From assembly GCA_031269205.1 (NCBI GenBank), contig JAISZM010000197.1, positions 1 to 7,648 on the forward strand: a DNA stretch of 7,648 nucleotides, read 5' to 3'. Below the pieces are notes generated by a model. It did no database searches. It had not been told where the DNA came from and saw only the letters and a program-made list of their open reading frames with translations. The translations under genes were made by a program, and so were the position numbers. Positions 1 through 5,681 of this stretch are shown one piece after another (the first letter of the stretch is position 1; the number at the start of each line of letters is the position of its first letter). This stretch comes from Eubacteriales Family XIII. Incertae Sedis bacterium (lineage in GTDB: Bacteria > Bacillota > Clostridia > Peptostreptococcales > Anaerovoracaceae).

Positions 1-148
1 TATCAAGTGGTGTACGGCGTGCGACAGCTGCGTCGAACTGCTCATACGCCAGCAGAACGTCGGCTGCGTCGTACACAACAAGCCCTATACGGAGATACTC
101 CAAAAGGTGAGAGCGGAAAAAGGTCGCCTGAAGCTCAAAGTTACCTAA
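1..148 (+). CDS. C-terminal end of a probable NADH:flavin oxidoreductase (Old Yellow Enzyme family, Fe-S type), partial
   Basis: Only the last 48 codons are present, read from base 2 to a TAA stop at 146-148; the gene starts before the window. The peptide begins IKWCTACDSCVELL and continues to NVGCVVHNKPYTEIL. The pattern C-x2-C-x2-C followed about 12 residues later by G-C resembles the [4Fe-4S] cysteine cluster that follows the flavin-binding barrel in the 2,4-dienoyl-CoA reductase/trimethylamine dehydrogenase branch of this family. Here the chain ends about 27 residues after the last cysteine, so there is no room for the C-terminal FAD/NAD domains found in the larger members. The substrate cannot be told. 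The family call rests on a short fragment and is moderate. The gene points the same way as the downstream cluster but is separated from it by 149 bases with promoter-like sequence. Confidence 0.55.
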   Translation, partial: IKWCTACDSCVELLIRQQNVGCVVHNKPYTEILQKVRAEKGRLKLKVT

Positions 149-157
149 TCACCCGGT

Positions 158-218
158 CGCGCGAAGGGGGATCATTCCCACTCCGGCGCGCGGGGCTATA
201 TCTTATCAACTTCGCGCG
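158..218. repeat. Perfect 9-bp inverted repeat with a 43-base spacer (candidate operator or hairpin)
   Basis: CGCGCGAAG at 158-166 is the exact reverse complement of CTTCGCGCG at 210-218. Between the arms, at 167-179, is a second, imperfect palindrome, GGGGATCATTCCC. The right arm falls between the candidate -35 and -10 boxes of the downstream cluster, where a repressor could act. Alternatively the left arm belongs to the 3' end of the preceding transcript. There is no run of T after the right arm, so it does not look like an intrinsic terminator. The repeat itself is seen directly; the function is inference. Confidence 0.35.
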
Positions 219-232
219 CGGTATGTTATTAT
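203..232 (+). promoter_or_regulatory. Candidate sigma-70 type promoter for the + strand cluster
   Basis: TTATCA (203-208, four of six matches to TTGACA) is followed 18 bases later by TATTAT (227-232, five of six matches to TATAAT). The stretch 222-245 is clearly AT-rich in an otherwise GC-rich window, and a second possible -10, TATAAA, lies at 240-245. The location, 66 bases before the first start codon of the cluster and after the stop of the previous gene, fits. The -35 match is weak and the exact start site cannot be fixed by eye. Confidence 0.35.
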
Positions 233-297
233 ATACCTATATAAAGTAACATTTTGCGGGAACCTACGCGCTACGCGCGATTGATATGAGGCGAATC

Positions 298-1095
298 ATG
301 GCAGGACACATCTATCTCGGCAGCAATTTGAAGATGTATAAGACGGCTCGGCAGACGCAGGACTATCTGTTGAATCTCAGCATGAGCATCGGCGACCTCT
401 CGCGCAGGGATTTGACCGTCTTTATCATCCCGTCGTTCACCTCGCTCGACAGGGCGCGGCGCACCATCCACAAGGGCGACATTCTGCTCGGCGCGCAGAA
501 TATGCACTGGGAGGATGAGGGCCAGTTCACGGGTGAGATATCGCCGCTCATGCTCGAGGATCTCGGCGTGGAGGTGGTGGAGATCGGCCATTCGGAGCGC
601 CGTCACGTGATGGGCGAAACGGACGCGGCCGTGAACAGGAAGACGCTGTCGGCTCTCGCGCACGGTTTCATCTGTCTGCTGTGCGTGGGCGAAACGGCCG
701 AACAGAAGGCGCTCGGGCTTTCGGACGAAACCTTGCGTACGCAGCTGAAAACCGGTTTATGGGGTGTGCCCACGGACAGCCTCGACAGGCTGTGGATCGC
801 GTACGAGCCGGTGTGGGCCATCGGCGTGGGCGGCACGCCCGCGAGCGAGGACTATGCCGACGGGAAGCACGCGGTCATCAAGCACTGCCTCTCGGAGATG
901 TACGGTTCTGTCGCGGGGCGCGTTCCTGTGCTGTACGGCGGCAGCGTGAACCGCGGCAACTGCGATGCGCTCGCCGCCATGCCGCATATCGACGGCCTTT
1001 TCATCGGGCGCGCGGCGTGGGACGCGAACGCGTTCAACGAGATCATACGCGCCGTCCTGCCCGTGTTCCAGAGGAAGCAGGGTATGGTGAAATAA
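298..1095 (+). CDS. Triose-phosphate isomerase family protein, probably a paralogue acting on a tetrulose phosphate (LerI/EryH-like)
   Basis: A 265-residue single-domain TIM barrel of normal length. Catalytic residues of the family are present: Asn10 and Lys12 (GSNLKMYKT), His98 (EIGHSERR), Glu170 (AYEPVWAIG) and the phosphate-binding GGS at 214-216 (LYGGSVN). Differences from the glycolytic enzyme: loop 6 reads AIGVGGTPAS where AIGTGKTAT is usual, so the loop lysine is missing, and the last strand reads FIGRAAWDANAF where VGGASL is usual. The glycolytic enzyme interconverts dihydroxyacetone phosphate and glyceraldehyde 3-phosphate. Close paralogues in erythritol and apiose catabolism act on L-erythrulose 1-phosphate. 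The neighbouring RuBisCO-like protein supports the paralogue reading. ATG 298 is preferred over ATG 286 because GAGG (288-291) sits six bases before it and the family usually begins just before strand 1. It opens the + strand cluster; the next gene starts 46 bases later. Confidence 0.85.
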   Translation: MAGHIYLGSNLKMYKTARQTQDYLLNLSMSIGDLSRRDLTVFIIPSFTSLDRARRTIHKGDILLGAQNMHWEDEGQFTGEISPLMLEDLGVEVVEIGHSERRHVMGETDAAVNRKTLSALAHGFICLLCVGETAEQKALGLSDETLRTQLKTGLWGVPTDSLDRLWIAYEPVWAIGVGGTPASEDYADGKHAVIKHCLSEMYGSVAGRVPVLYGGSVNRGNCDALAAMPHIDGLFIGRAAWDANAFNEIIRAVLPVFQRKQGMVK

Positions 1096-1130
1096 TGTTA
1101 CTATACAATCGAAACTACTCAAAACAATAA

Positions 1131-1137
1131 AGGAGGG
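1131..1137 (+). promoter_or_regulatory. Strong Shine-Dalgarno site AGGAGGG
   Basis: The full consensus AGGAGG, extended by one G, lies four bases before ATG 1142 in an AT-rich 46-base spacer after the isomerase gene. It is the strongest ribosome binding site in the window, suggesting that the PEP-hydrolase family protein is made at a high level, and it fixes that start. Confidence 0.7.
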
Positions 1138-1141
1138 TTCA

Positions 1142-1972
1142 ATGTCCGTTCAGTACACTAGAAAAGAAGTGGTGGCCCGGCTCAGGGACCAAATAGACAA
1201 GGGCGTGCCTCTGTTCATGCCCAACTGCGGTTGCGGACTCACCGCCAAACTGCAGGAGAAGGGCGGTTCGGATCTTATATGCGTGTCGCCGACGAGTTGG
1301 TGGCGCATGAAGGGTTGTGGCTCGCTTTCGGCCTTTCTGCCTTACTGCGACTGCAACCAGATCATCCGCGACCTGACGCCGGAGATCAACGCGAACGTGA
1401 AGGAGGCGCCCGTCATATCGCTCTCCGGCTCGCACAACCCGCTCTTGCCGCCGGACAAGTTGCTCGACGAGATTTGGGCGCTCGGGCTGTCCGGCGTCAA
1501 TCCGATGATGGCGCATCTCTACGATCCGCCGTTCAACGAGCAGATATCGAAGATCGGCATGGGCTTCGAACTCGAGGTCGAGGTCGTGAAGCTCGCGCGC
1601 AAGCGGGAGATATTCTCGTTCGCCTACGCCTACACGGTCGACGACGCGAAAGCCTTCGCGGCCGTCGGCGCGGATGTCGTCGCGGGTCACGTCGGCACGA
1701 CGGAGGGCGGCCTCATCGGCGCGGTGGCGAAATTCACGCTCGAGGAAGCCTGCGAACACACGCAGGAATTTTTCGACGCGGCGCGCGCGGAGAACCCGGA
1801 CGTGATACTGTTCTCGCATGGCGGGCCGATAGTCACGGCGGATGACGCGGCCTACGTCTACGATCACACGTCGGCAGACGGCTTCGTTGGGGGCTCGGCG
1901 GCTGAGCGTCTGCCCATCGAGGTGGCCGTGCTCGAGGCGACGAAGTCCTACAAGGAATATCGGAGAGGATAG
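1142..1972 (+). CDS. Phosphoenolpyruvate hydrolase family protein (TIM-barrel, PF09370; homologous to the C-terminal half of plant Tm-1)
   Basis: A 276-residue protein matching the family often called TIM-barrel signal transduction protein or PEP hydrolase. Family landmarks in order: a CGLTAKLQEKGGSDLI stretch near 31-46, RMKGCGSLSAFLPY (55-68), GMGFELEVE near 139-147, AGHVGTTEGGLIGA (171-184), FSHGGPI (204-210) and GGSAAERLPIE (230-240). Members resemble the phosphoenolpyruvate mutase/isocitrate lyase superfamily, and some are annotated as phosphonopyruvate or PEP hydrolases by similarity; the true substrate is unsettled as far as I know. It is cytoplasmic, with no signal peptide or membrane segment. 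An unusual point is six cysteines in the first 71 residues (29, 31, 47, 59, 69, 71), including two C-x-C pairs. The start is fixed by AGGAGGG at 1131-1137. The next gene, 122 bases on, is the other half of the Tm-1 architecture, so the two proteins probably act together. Confidence 0.85.
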   Translation: MSVQYTRKEVVARLRDQIDKGVPLFMPNCGCGLTAKLQEKGGSDLICVSPTSWWRMKGCGSLSAFLPYCDCNQIIRDLTPEINANVKEAPVISLSGSHNPLLPPDKLLDEIWALGLSGVNPMMAHLYDPPFNEQISKIGMGFELEVEVVKLARKREIFSFAYAYTVDDAKAFAAVGADVVAGHVGTTEGGLIGAVAKFTLEEACEHTQEFFDAARAENPDVILFSHGGPIVTADDAAYVYDHTSADGFVGGSAAERLPIEVAVLEATKSYKEYRRG

Positions 1973-2094
1973 CGACAGGGGAGGATCATTATAGAAGTAA
2001 CAGAAGCGGATAATTATATAAGAGGATGGCAGAGCAGTATAATTGAGAAGAGGTTCGTGTTTGTTCACGCGCGTTTGCGGGTAAGGAGAGGACG
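1973..2094 (+). promoter_or_regulatory. AT-rich 122-base intergenic gap with a perfect -10 hexamer (possible internal promoter)
   Basis: This is the largest gap inside the + strand cluster. It contains TATAAT at 2038-2043, but no convincing -35 at 16-18 bases upstream (sequence there is TATATA-like) and no TG extension. The octamer GGATCATT at 1983-1990 also occurs at 169-176 in the leader of the cluster. AAGGAG at 2083-2088 is the ribosome binding site for the next gene, six bases before ATG 2095. An internal promoter or RNA processing site is possible; evidence is weak. Confidence 0.25.
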
Positions 2095-3483
2095 ATGGCG
2101 GCTAAACCGAATATAGTTGTGTTGGGGATGCTCGACACCAAATTCAACGAGATAAAGTTTCTGCGCGATCAGGTCGAGGCGGCGGGCGGCAACCCGATCG
2201 TCATGGAGATGAGCCTCGGCCACGAGACGAATTGGGACTGGATCGATATCGGTCTGCAGAAAGTGCTCGACACGATAGGCGTTCAGAAGGAAGAGATATT
2301 CAAGTATCCGCGTGCCTCGGCCATAGATACCGTGGGCAGAGCGGGCGCCCTGAAGATCGTCCAGCTGTATGAAGAGGGAAAATGCGAGGGCGTCATCTCA
2401 TGGGCGGGTTCCGTCGGCACGACCACGGTGACGTACGCGATGCGCGCGCTGCCGTTCGGCGTGCCCAAGATCATGCTGACGGACATGGCCTCGAGCGACG
2501 TTTCCATGTGGCTCGGCAACAAGGACATCTACATAGTCAATCCGACGGCGGAACTCGGCATCAACGTCATTACGCGAAAACAGATAGCGAACGCGGCGGC
2601 CGGTGTCGTCGGCATGGCGCTCGCGGGCGACGGCGGCGCGGAACTCGCGAGACCGCTCATGGCCATCACGGCCTACGGCACGACGACGCCTCCCGTGAAC
2701 CGCATGAGCGCCCACTTCGAGGCGAAGGGCTGGGATACGATAACGATACACCAGACGGGCGCGCCGGGCGCGACTATGGAAGACCTGATACGCTCGGGCG
2801 ACATCAAGGCGCTCATAGACCTGACGACGGGCGAACTGACGAACAATATGTACAGCAGCGTCTACGGCAATCCGAAAACGTGGACGGGCGAACGCTGCAC
2901 GGCAGCTTCCGACGTCGGCATACCGCAGATCGTCTGCCCGGGCGGTCTCGACCAGAGCGCGTACGGAGCGATGGACACGCTGACCGAGGAGTACCGGAAC
3001 GATTTCAAGACGGGCAAGCGCAGGCCGTACCGCGACACGGGTCTGCCGTATATCCACAACGAGGGCGTCACGATCATGTGGCCGACGATCGAGGAAATTG
3101 AGGAACTGTCCGACTACTTTGTGGAGAAACTCGCGAACACGACGGGGCCGACGGCCTTTGTGAACCCGCTGCAGGGATGGTCGGCGTACGACCAGCGCGA
3201 GGAGATAGCGACGCGCGACCGCGGTTGGTCTGAGGGCAACGGCGACGGCCCGCAGTGGGAGCCTGACGAGGGCGACCCGCGATGGTCCAAGCGCGCCGTC
3301 GTCATGTGGAAGCGCATGTCCGAGAAGATGAACCGCGACAACCCGAATCTCGATCTCATAGCCGCGGACATGAACATCATGGATGTGGAGTTCAGCGATT
3401 TGCTCGAGAGGATCATGGACGACATGCTCGCGGGAACGTGGAAGAAGGGCGCTTACCGGGATGTCCCGGGCGTCGTGGGGTAG
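2095..3483 (+). CDS. UPF0261 family protein (Tm-1-like ATP-binding domain)
   Basis: A 462-residue cytoplasmic protein of the UPF0261 family, homologous to the N-terminal half of tomato Tm-1, the domain that binds ATP and inhibits tomato mosaic virus replication. The biochemical role of the bacterial members is not established to my knowledge. Family landmarks: N-terminal strand NIVVLGMLDTK (6-16), WAGSVGTTTVTYAMRALPFG (103-122), KIMLTDMASSD (125-135), the Gly/Thr-rich YGTTTPPVN (194-202), TGAPGATMEDLI (221-232), IDLTTGELTN (241-250), CPGGLDQ (281-287) and IHNEGVTIMWPT (320-331). The last differs from the RTT-type ending I recall for the family. A Trp/Asp/Gly-rich stretch at about 366-397 looks like an insertion before the C-terminal helices and makes the protein longer than the usual 400-440 residues. 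The start is supported by AAGGAG at 2083-2088. The RuBisCO-like gene begins six bases after its stop, so the two are probably co-transcribed and translationally linked. Confidence 0.85.
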   Translation: MAAKPNIVVLGMLDTKFNEIKFLRDQVEAAGGNPIVMEMSLGHETNWDWIDIGLQKVLDTIGVQKEEIFKYPRASAIDTVGRAGALKIVQLYEEGKCEGVISWAGSVGTTTVTYAMRALPFGVPKIMLTDMASSDVSMWLGNKDIYIVNPTAELGINVITRKQIANAAAGVVGMALAGDGGAELARPLMAITAYGTTTPPVNRMSAHFEAKGWDTITIHQTGAPGATMEDLIRSGDIKALIDLTTGELTNNMYSSVYGNPKTWTGERCTAASDVGIPQIVCPGGLDQSAYGAMDTLTEEYRNDFKTGKRRPYRDTGLPYIHNEGVTIMWPTIEEIEELSDYFVEKLANTTGPTAFVNPLQGWSAYDQREEIATRDRGWSEGNGDGPQWEPDEGDPRWSKRAVVMWKRMSEKMNRDNPNLDLIAADMNIMDVEFSDLLERIMDDMLAGTWKKGAYRDVPGVVG

Positions 3484-3489
3484 TGTTTT

Positions 3490-4785
3490 ATGTTCAATAC
3501 GTTTACCTTGCCCGAAGAACTGCTCGACAGGGACTACCTTGTCGCGACCTATTACTGCGAGTTTCCGGGGGATGTCGACATACTTAAAAAGGCGGCCTCG
3601 TTCGCCGTCGGGCAGACGGTTGGGACGTGGGTTCCCGTGCCCGGCGTCACGGACGAGATGCGCGAGAACCATATGGGGCGCGTCGTCGGGATCTTCGACG
3701 CGCCGCCGACGGAGTTGGCGACCCGGTCCGATGTTGCGGGCGGCGCGGCGGGCGAACGCGCCTATTTTCTCGAGATCGCCTTCCCCGCCGTCAATTTCGG
3801 TTCCGACTTTCCTCTGATGCTCACGACCTTGCTCGGCAACGACGCCTCGACTTCGACGCAGGCACGGCTCGTCGATGTGCGTATGCCTCGGGCACTCGCC
3901 GAGGGGTTCGGCGGTCCGAACCTCGGTCTCGCGGGCGTGAGGAAGGCCACTGGCATCTACGGCAGGCCGTTGCTCATGTCTATGATAAAACCCTGCACGG
4001 GTTTGACGCCTGAGGCGGGCGCGGAGATATTCTTTAACGCGGCCGTCGGCGGACTCGATATGGTGAAGGACGACGAGCTGCTCGGCGACACGTCCTTCTC
4101 TCCCGTCGCCCGTCGCGTCGAAGCCTATGAGGCGGCCGCCGACAGGGTGTTCGTGGAGACGGGCAGGAGACCGCTGTACATAGTGAATATCACGGGTAGC
4201 GCGGCCACGCTCGTCGAGCGCGCGAAGGCGGCGATGGACGCGGGCGCGAGGGGCGTCATGGCGAGTTGCGCGGCCGTCGGCTACAGCGCCTATCGCGGAC
4301 TCTCGGACTACCTGAATGGCAAGGACGTGCTGCTCATGGGGCATTACGCTAGTTCGGGAATGTTCTACGAAGGCCCGCTGTCGGGCATGGGGTCGCATCT
4401 TGCCGTCGGCAGATTCCCGAGGCTCGCGGGCGCGGACCTCATGATGATAAACACGCCGTACGGAGGCTATCCGCTCAGGTACGAGAAGTACATGAAGACC
4501 GTCCATCATCTGACGTTGCCGTTCTACGGGATCAAACCGACGATGCCTGTCATAGGCGGAGGCGTACATCCCGGCCTGACGGCTAAGTTTATCGGCGAAC
4601 TTGGCGAGGACGTCATACTCGCGGCTGGAGGCGCCGTGCACGGACACCCGATGGGACCCGCCGCCGGCGCGGCGGCCATGAGGCAGTCGATAGACGCGGC
4701 GGTCGAGGGTACGTCCGCGGTCGAATACGCCGAATCGCACGAAGAACTGGCCAAGGCGCTTGAAGCGTGGGGATGCGCCAAATGA
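3490..4785 (+). CDS. RuBisCO-like protein (form IV type, non-carboxylating)
   Basis: A 431-residue protein aligning over the full length of the RuBisCO large subunit. Retained: Thr46-Trp47 (VGTW, spinach Thr65-Trp66), Asn117 (Asn123), Lys167 (Lys175), the carbamylated lysine and metal ligands Lys193-Asp195-Glu196 in GLDMVKDDE (Lys201, Asp203, Glu204), His285 (His294), and the phosphate-binding glycines GGG 356-358 and GG 380-381 before HGHP. Lost: Glu60 (Gly41 here), Lys177 (Cys169 in IKPCTG), Arg295 (Tyr286), His327 (Met319) and loop-6 Lys334, where the chain reads INTPYGGYPL. The protein can therefore bind a phosphorylated enolisable substrate but should not fix CO2. Related proteins act as 2,3-diketo-5-methylthiopentyl 1-phosphate enolase (MtnW) or 3-oxo-isoapionate 4-phosphate decarboxylase (OiaX). 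The loop region and VHPG-GAVHGHP resemble MtnW, but no methionine-salvage genes are near and the isomerase paralogue favours the sugar-acid role. The ATG lies six bases after the upstream stop, with only GGGG (3477-3480) as ribosome site. Confidence 0.93.
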   Translation: MFNTFTLPEELLDRDYLVATYYCEFPGDVDILKKAASFAVGQTVGTWVPVPGVTDEMRENHMGRVVGIFDAPPTELATRSDVAGGAAGERAYFLEIAFPAVNFGSDFPLMLTTLLGNDASTSTQARLVDVRMPRALAEGFGGPNLGLAGVRKATGIYGRPLLMSMIKPCTGLTPEAGAEIFFNAAVGGLDMVKDDELLGDTSFSPVARRVEAYEAAADRVFVETGRRPLYIVNITGSAATLVERAKAAMDAGARGVMASCAAVGYSAYRGLSDYLNGKDVLLMGHYASSGMFYEGPLSGMGSHLAVGRFPRLAGADLMMINTPYGGYPLRYEKYMKTVHHLTLPFYGIKPTMPVIGGGVHPGLTAKFIGELGEDVILAAGGAVHGHPMGPAAGAAAMRQSIDAAVEGTSAVEYAESHEELAKALEAWGCAK

Positions 4786-5663
4786 GGGTTGACATCCACA
4801 CCCACCTGTGGCCGCCGGAGCGCACGTCGGAAGCGATGCGCGCGAACATTGAGGCGCGCGGGCTGAGCATAGACGACGCAATGTCGGCGGATGGCCTTCT
4901 CTCGGCCGAGGCGGGCGTCGCTGATGCGGTCGTCATCCAGACGATGGCCTTCGACGGCGGCAGGACAAACGAGGAACTCGAAGTGAGCCATAGATACGCG
5001 GCGGCCGCGATGAAAGCGCGGCCAGGCGAGATATACGCGTTCTGCAATATCAATCCCGCGGCGCTCGGGCAGTCGCAGAACTATCTGCGTAGGTATATCG
5101 AGAACGAAGGTTTTATCGGATTGAAGATGCACCAGAATGTTCAGGAGGTCTACGCGAACGACGAGTGGTTGTTCCCCCTCTATGAGCGTATGCAGGAATA
5201 CGGACTGCCCATCATGTACCATACGGGAAGTATCGGACTCACGCCTTTCTTTGACAAGTACAGCGACATCAGCGCCATAGACGAGGTCGCGTGCCGCTTC
5301 CCGGGTCTTCCCATCATCATGGGACACGCGGGGCGTGGAAGGTACGTTGAAATCGCGTCTGTTCTGCGCAAACATGAGAATGTCTACGCGGATATCAGCA
5401 CGAACTTCGCGAGGCAGCCGGGCAGGGAATATGAACTCATGGCCGAGCTGATAAAGACCGTCAAGCTCTATACGGGGACGACCGAGAAACTCCTCTTTGG
5501 CACTGACTATCCGTTTTATCGTCCGTCGGATACGGCGGCGCTCATCGATCGTGCCGCCGCCGCGTATCCGAACGACATCACAGCGGTCGACGCCGACGCC
5601 ATAAAAAATTCAAACGCCGCCGCTTTTTTGACGAAATACGGTTGCGTGCGGGATGTTTCTTGA
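4782..5663 (+). CDS. Amidohydrolase family protein (TIM-barrel metal-dependent hydrolase/decarboxylase, Amidohydro_2 type)
   Basis: A 293-residue protein counted from ATG 4782, which overlaps the RuBisCO-like stop as ATGA; GGGGA at 4769-4773 gives an acceptable ribosome site, so I prefer this start over GTG 4767 or ATG 4773. Metal and catalytic residues visible: His6 and His8 (DIHTHLW), Lys115/His117 (GLKMHQN), His147 (MYHTGS), His182 (MGHAGRG) and Asp242 (FGTDYPF). This is the layout of the amidohydrolase-2 group, which includes ACMSD and gamma-resorcylate decarboxylases and several lactonases. No carbamylated lysine is evident, so a single metal is likely. Cytoplasmic. The stop/start overlap implies tight translational coupling with the RuBisCO-like protein and hence a step on a related intermediate, perhaps lactone hydrolysis, decarboxylation or C-C cleavage. 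The substrate cannot be assigned. Confidence 0.88.
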   Translation: MRVDIHTHLWPPERTSEAMRANIEARGLSIDDAMSADGLLSAEAGVADAVVIQTMAFDGGRTNEELEVSHRYAAAAMKARPGEIYAFCNINPAALGQSQNYLRRYIENEGFIGLKMHQNVQEVYANDEWLFPLYERMQEYGLPIMYHTGSIGLTPFFDKYSDISAIDEVACRFPGLPIIMGHAGRGRYVEIASVLRKHENVYADISTNFARQPGREYELMAELIKTVKLYTGTTEKLLFGTDYPFYRPSDTAALIDRAAAAYPNDITAVDADAIKNSNAAAFLTKYGCVRDVS

Positions 5664-5681
5664 GAAGAGAGAGAGGTAGCT

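Noticed and set aside
7..249. 80-codon open frame starting at the left edge
   Set aside because: The frame beginning at base 2 encodes the conserved cysteine cluster and a sensible C-terminus; this other frame runs on into the promoter region and has no motif.
2026..2046. Six-codon ATG frame (MAEQYN) in the gap before the UPF0261 gene, possible leader peptide
   Set aside because: The purine-rich AGAGG directly abuts the ATG with no proper spacing, and there are no repeated regulatory codons or attenuator hairpin.
1139..2068. 309-codon open frame on the - strand over the PEP-hydrolase gene
   Set aside because: It mirrors a well-supported gene, is rich in Arg and His and shows no domain.
3490..4785. 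True carboxylating RuBisCO
   Set aside because: The loop-6 lysine and the Lys177, Glu60 and His327 equivalents are missing, and no phosphoribulokinase or small subunit gene is present.
2398..4881. 827-codon open frame on the - strand across the UPF0261 and RuBisCO-like genes
   Set aside because: It lies opposite two clear genes, its product is Arg/His-rich without any recognisable motif, and open antisense frames are common in GC-rich genes with this codon use.
4524..5375. 283-codon open frame on the - strand over the amidohydrolase gene
   Set aside because: It covers the end of one real gene and the start of another in antisense and has no recognisable family features.
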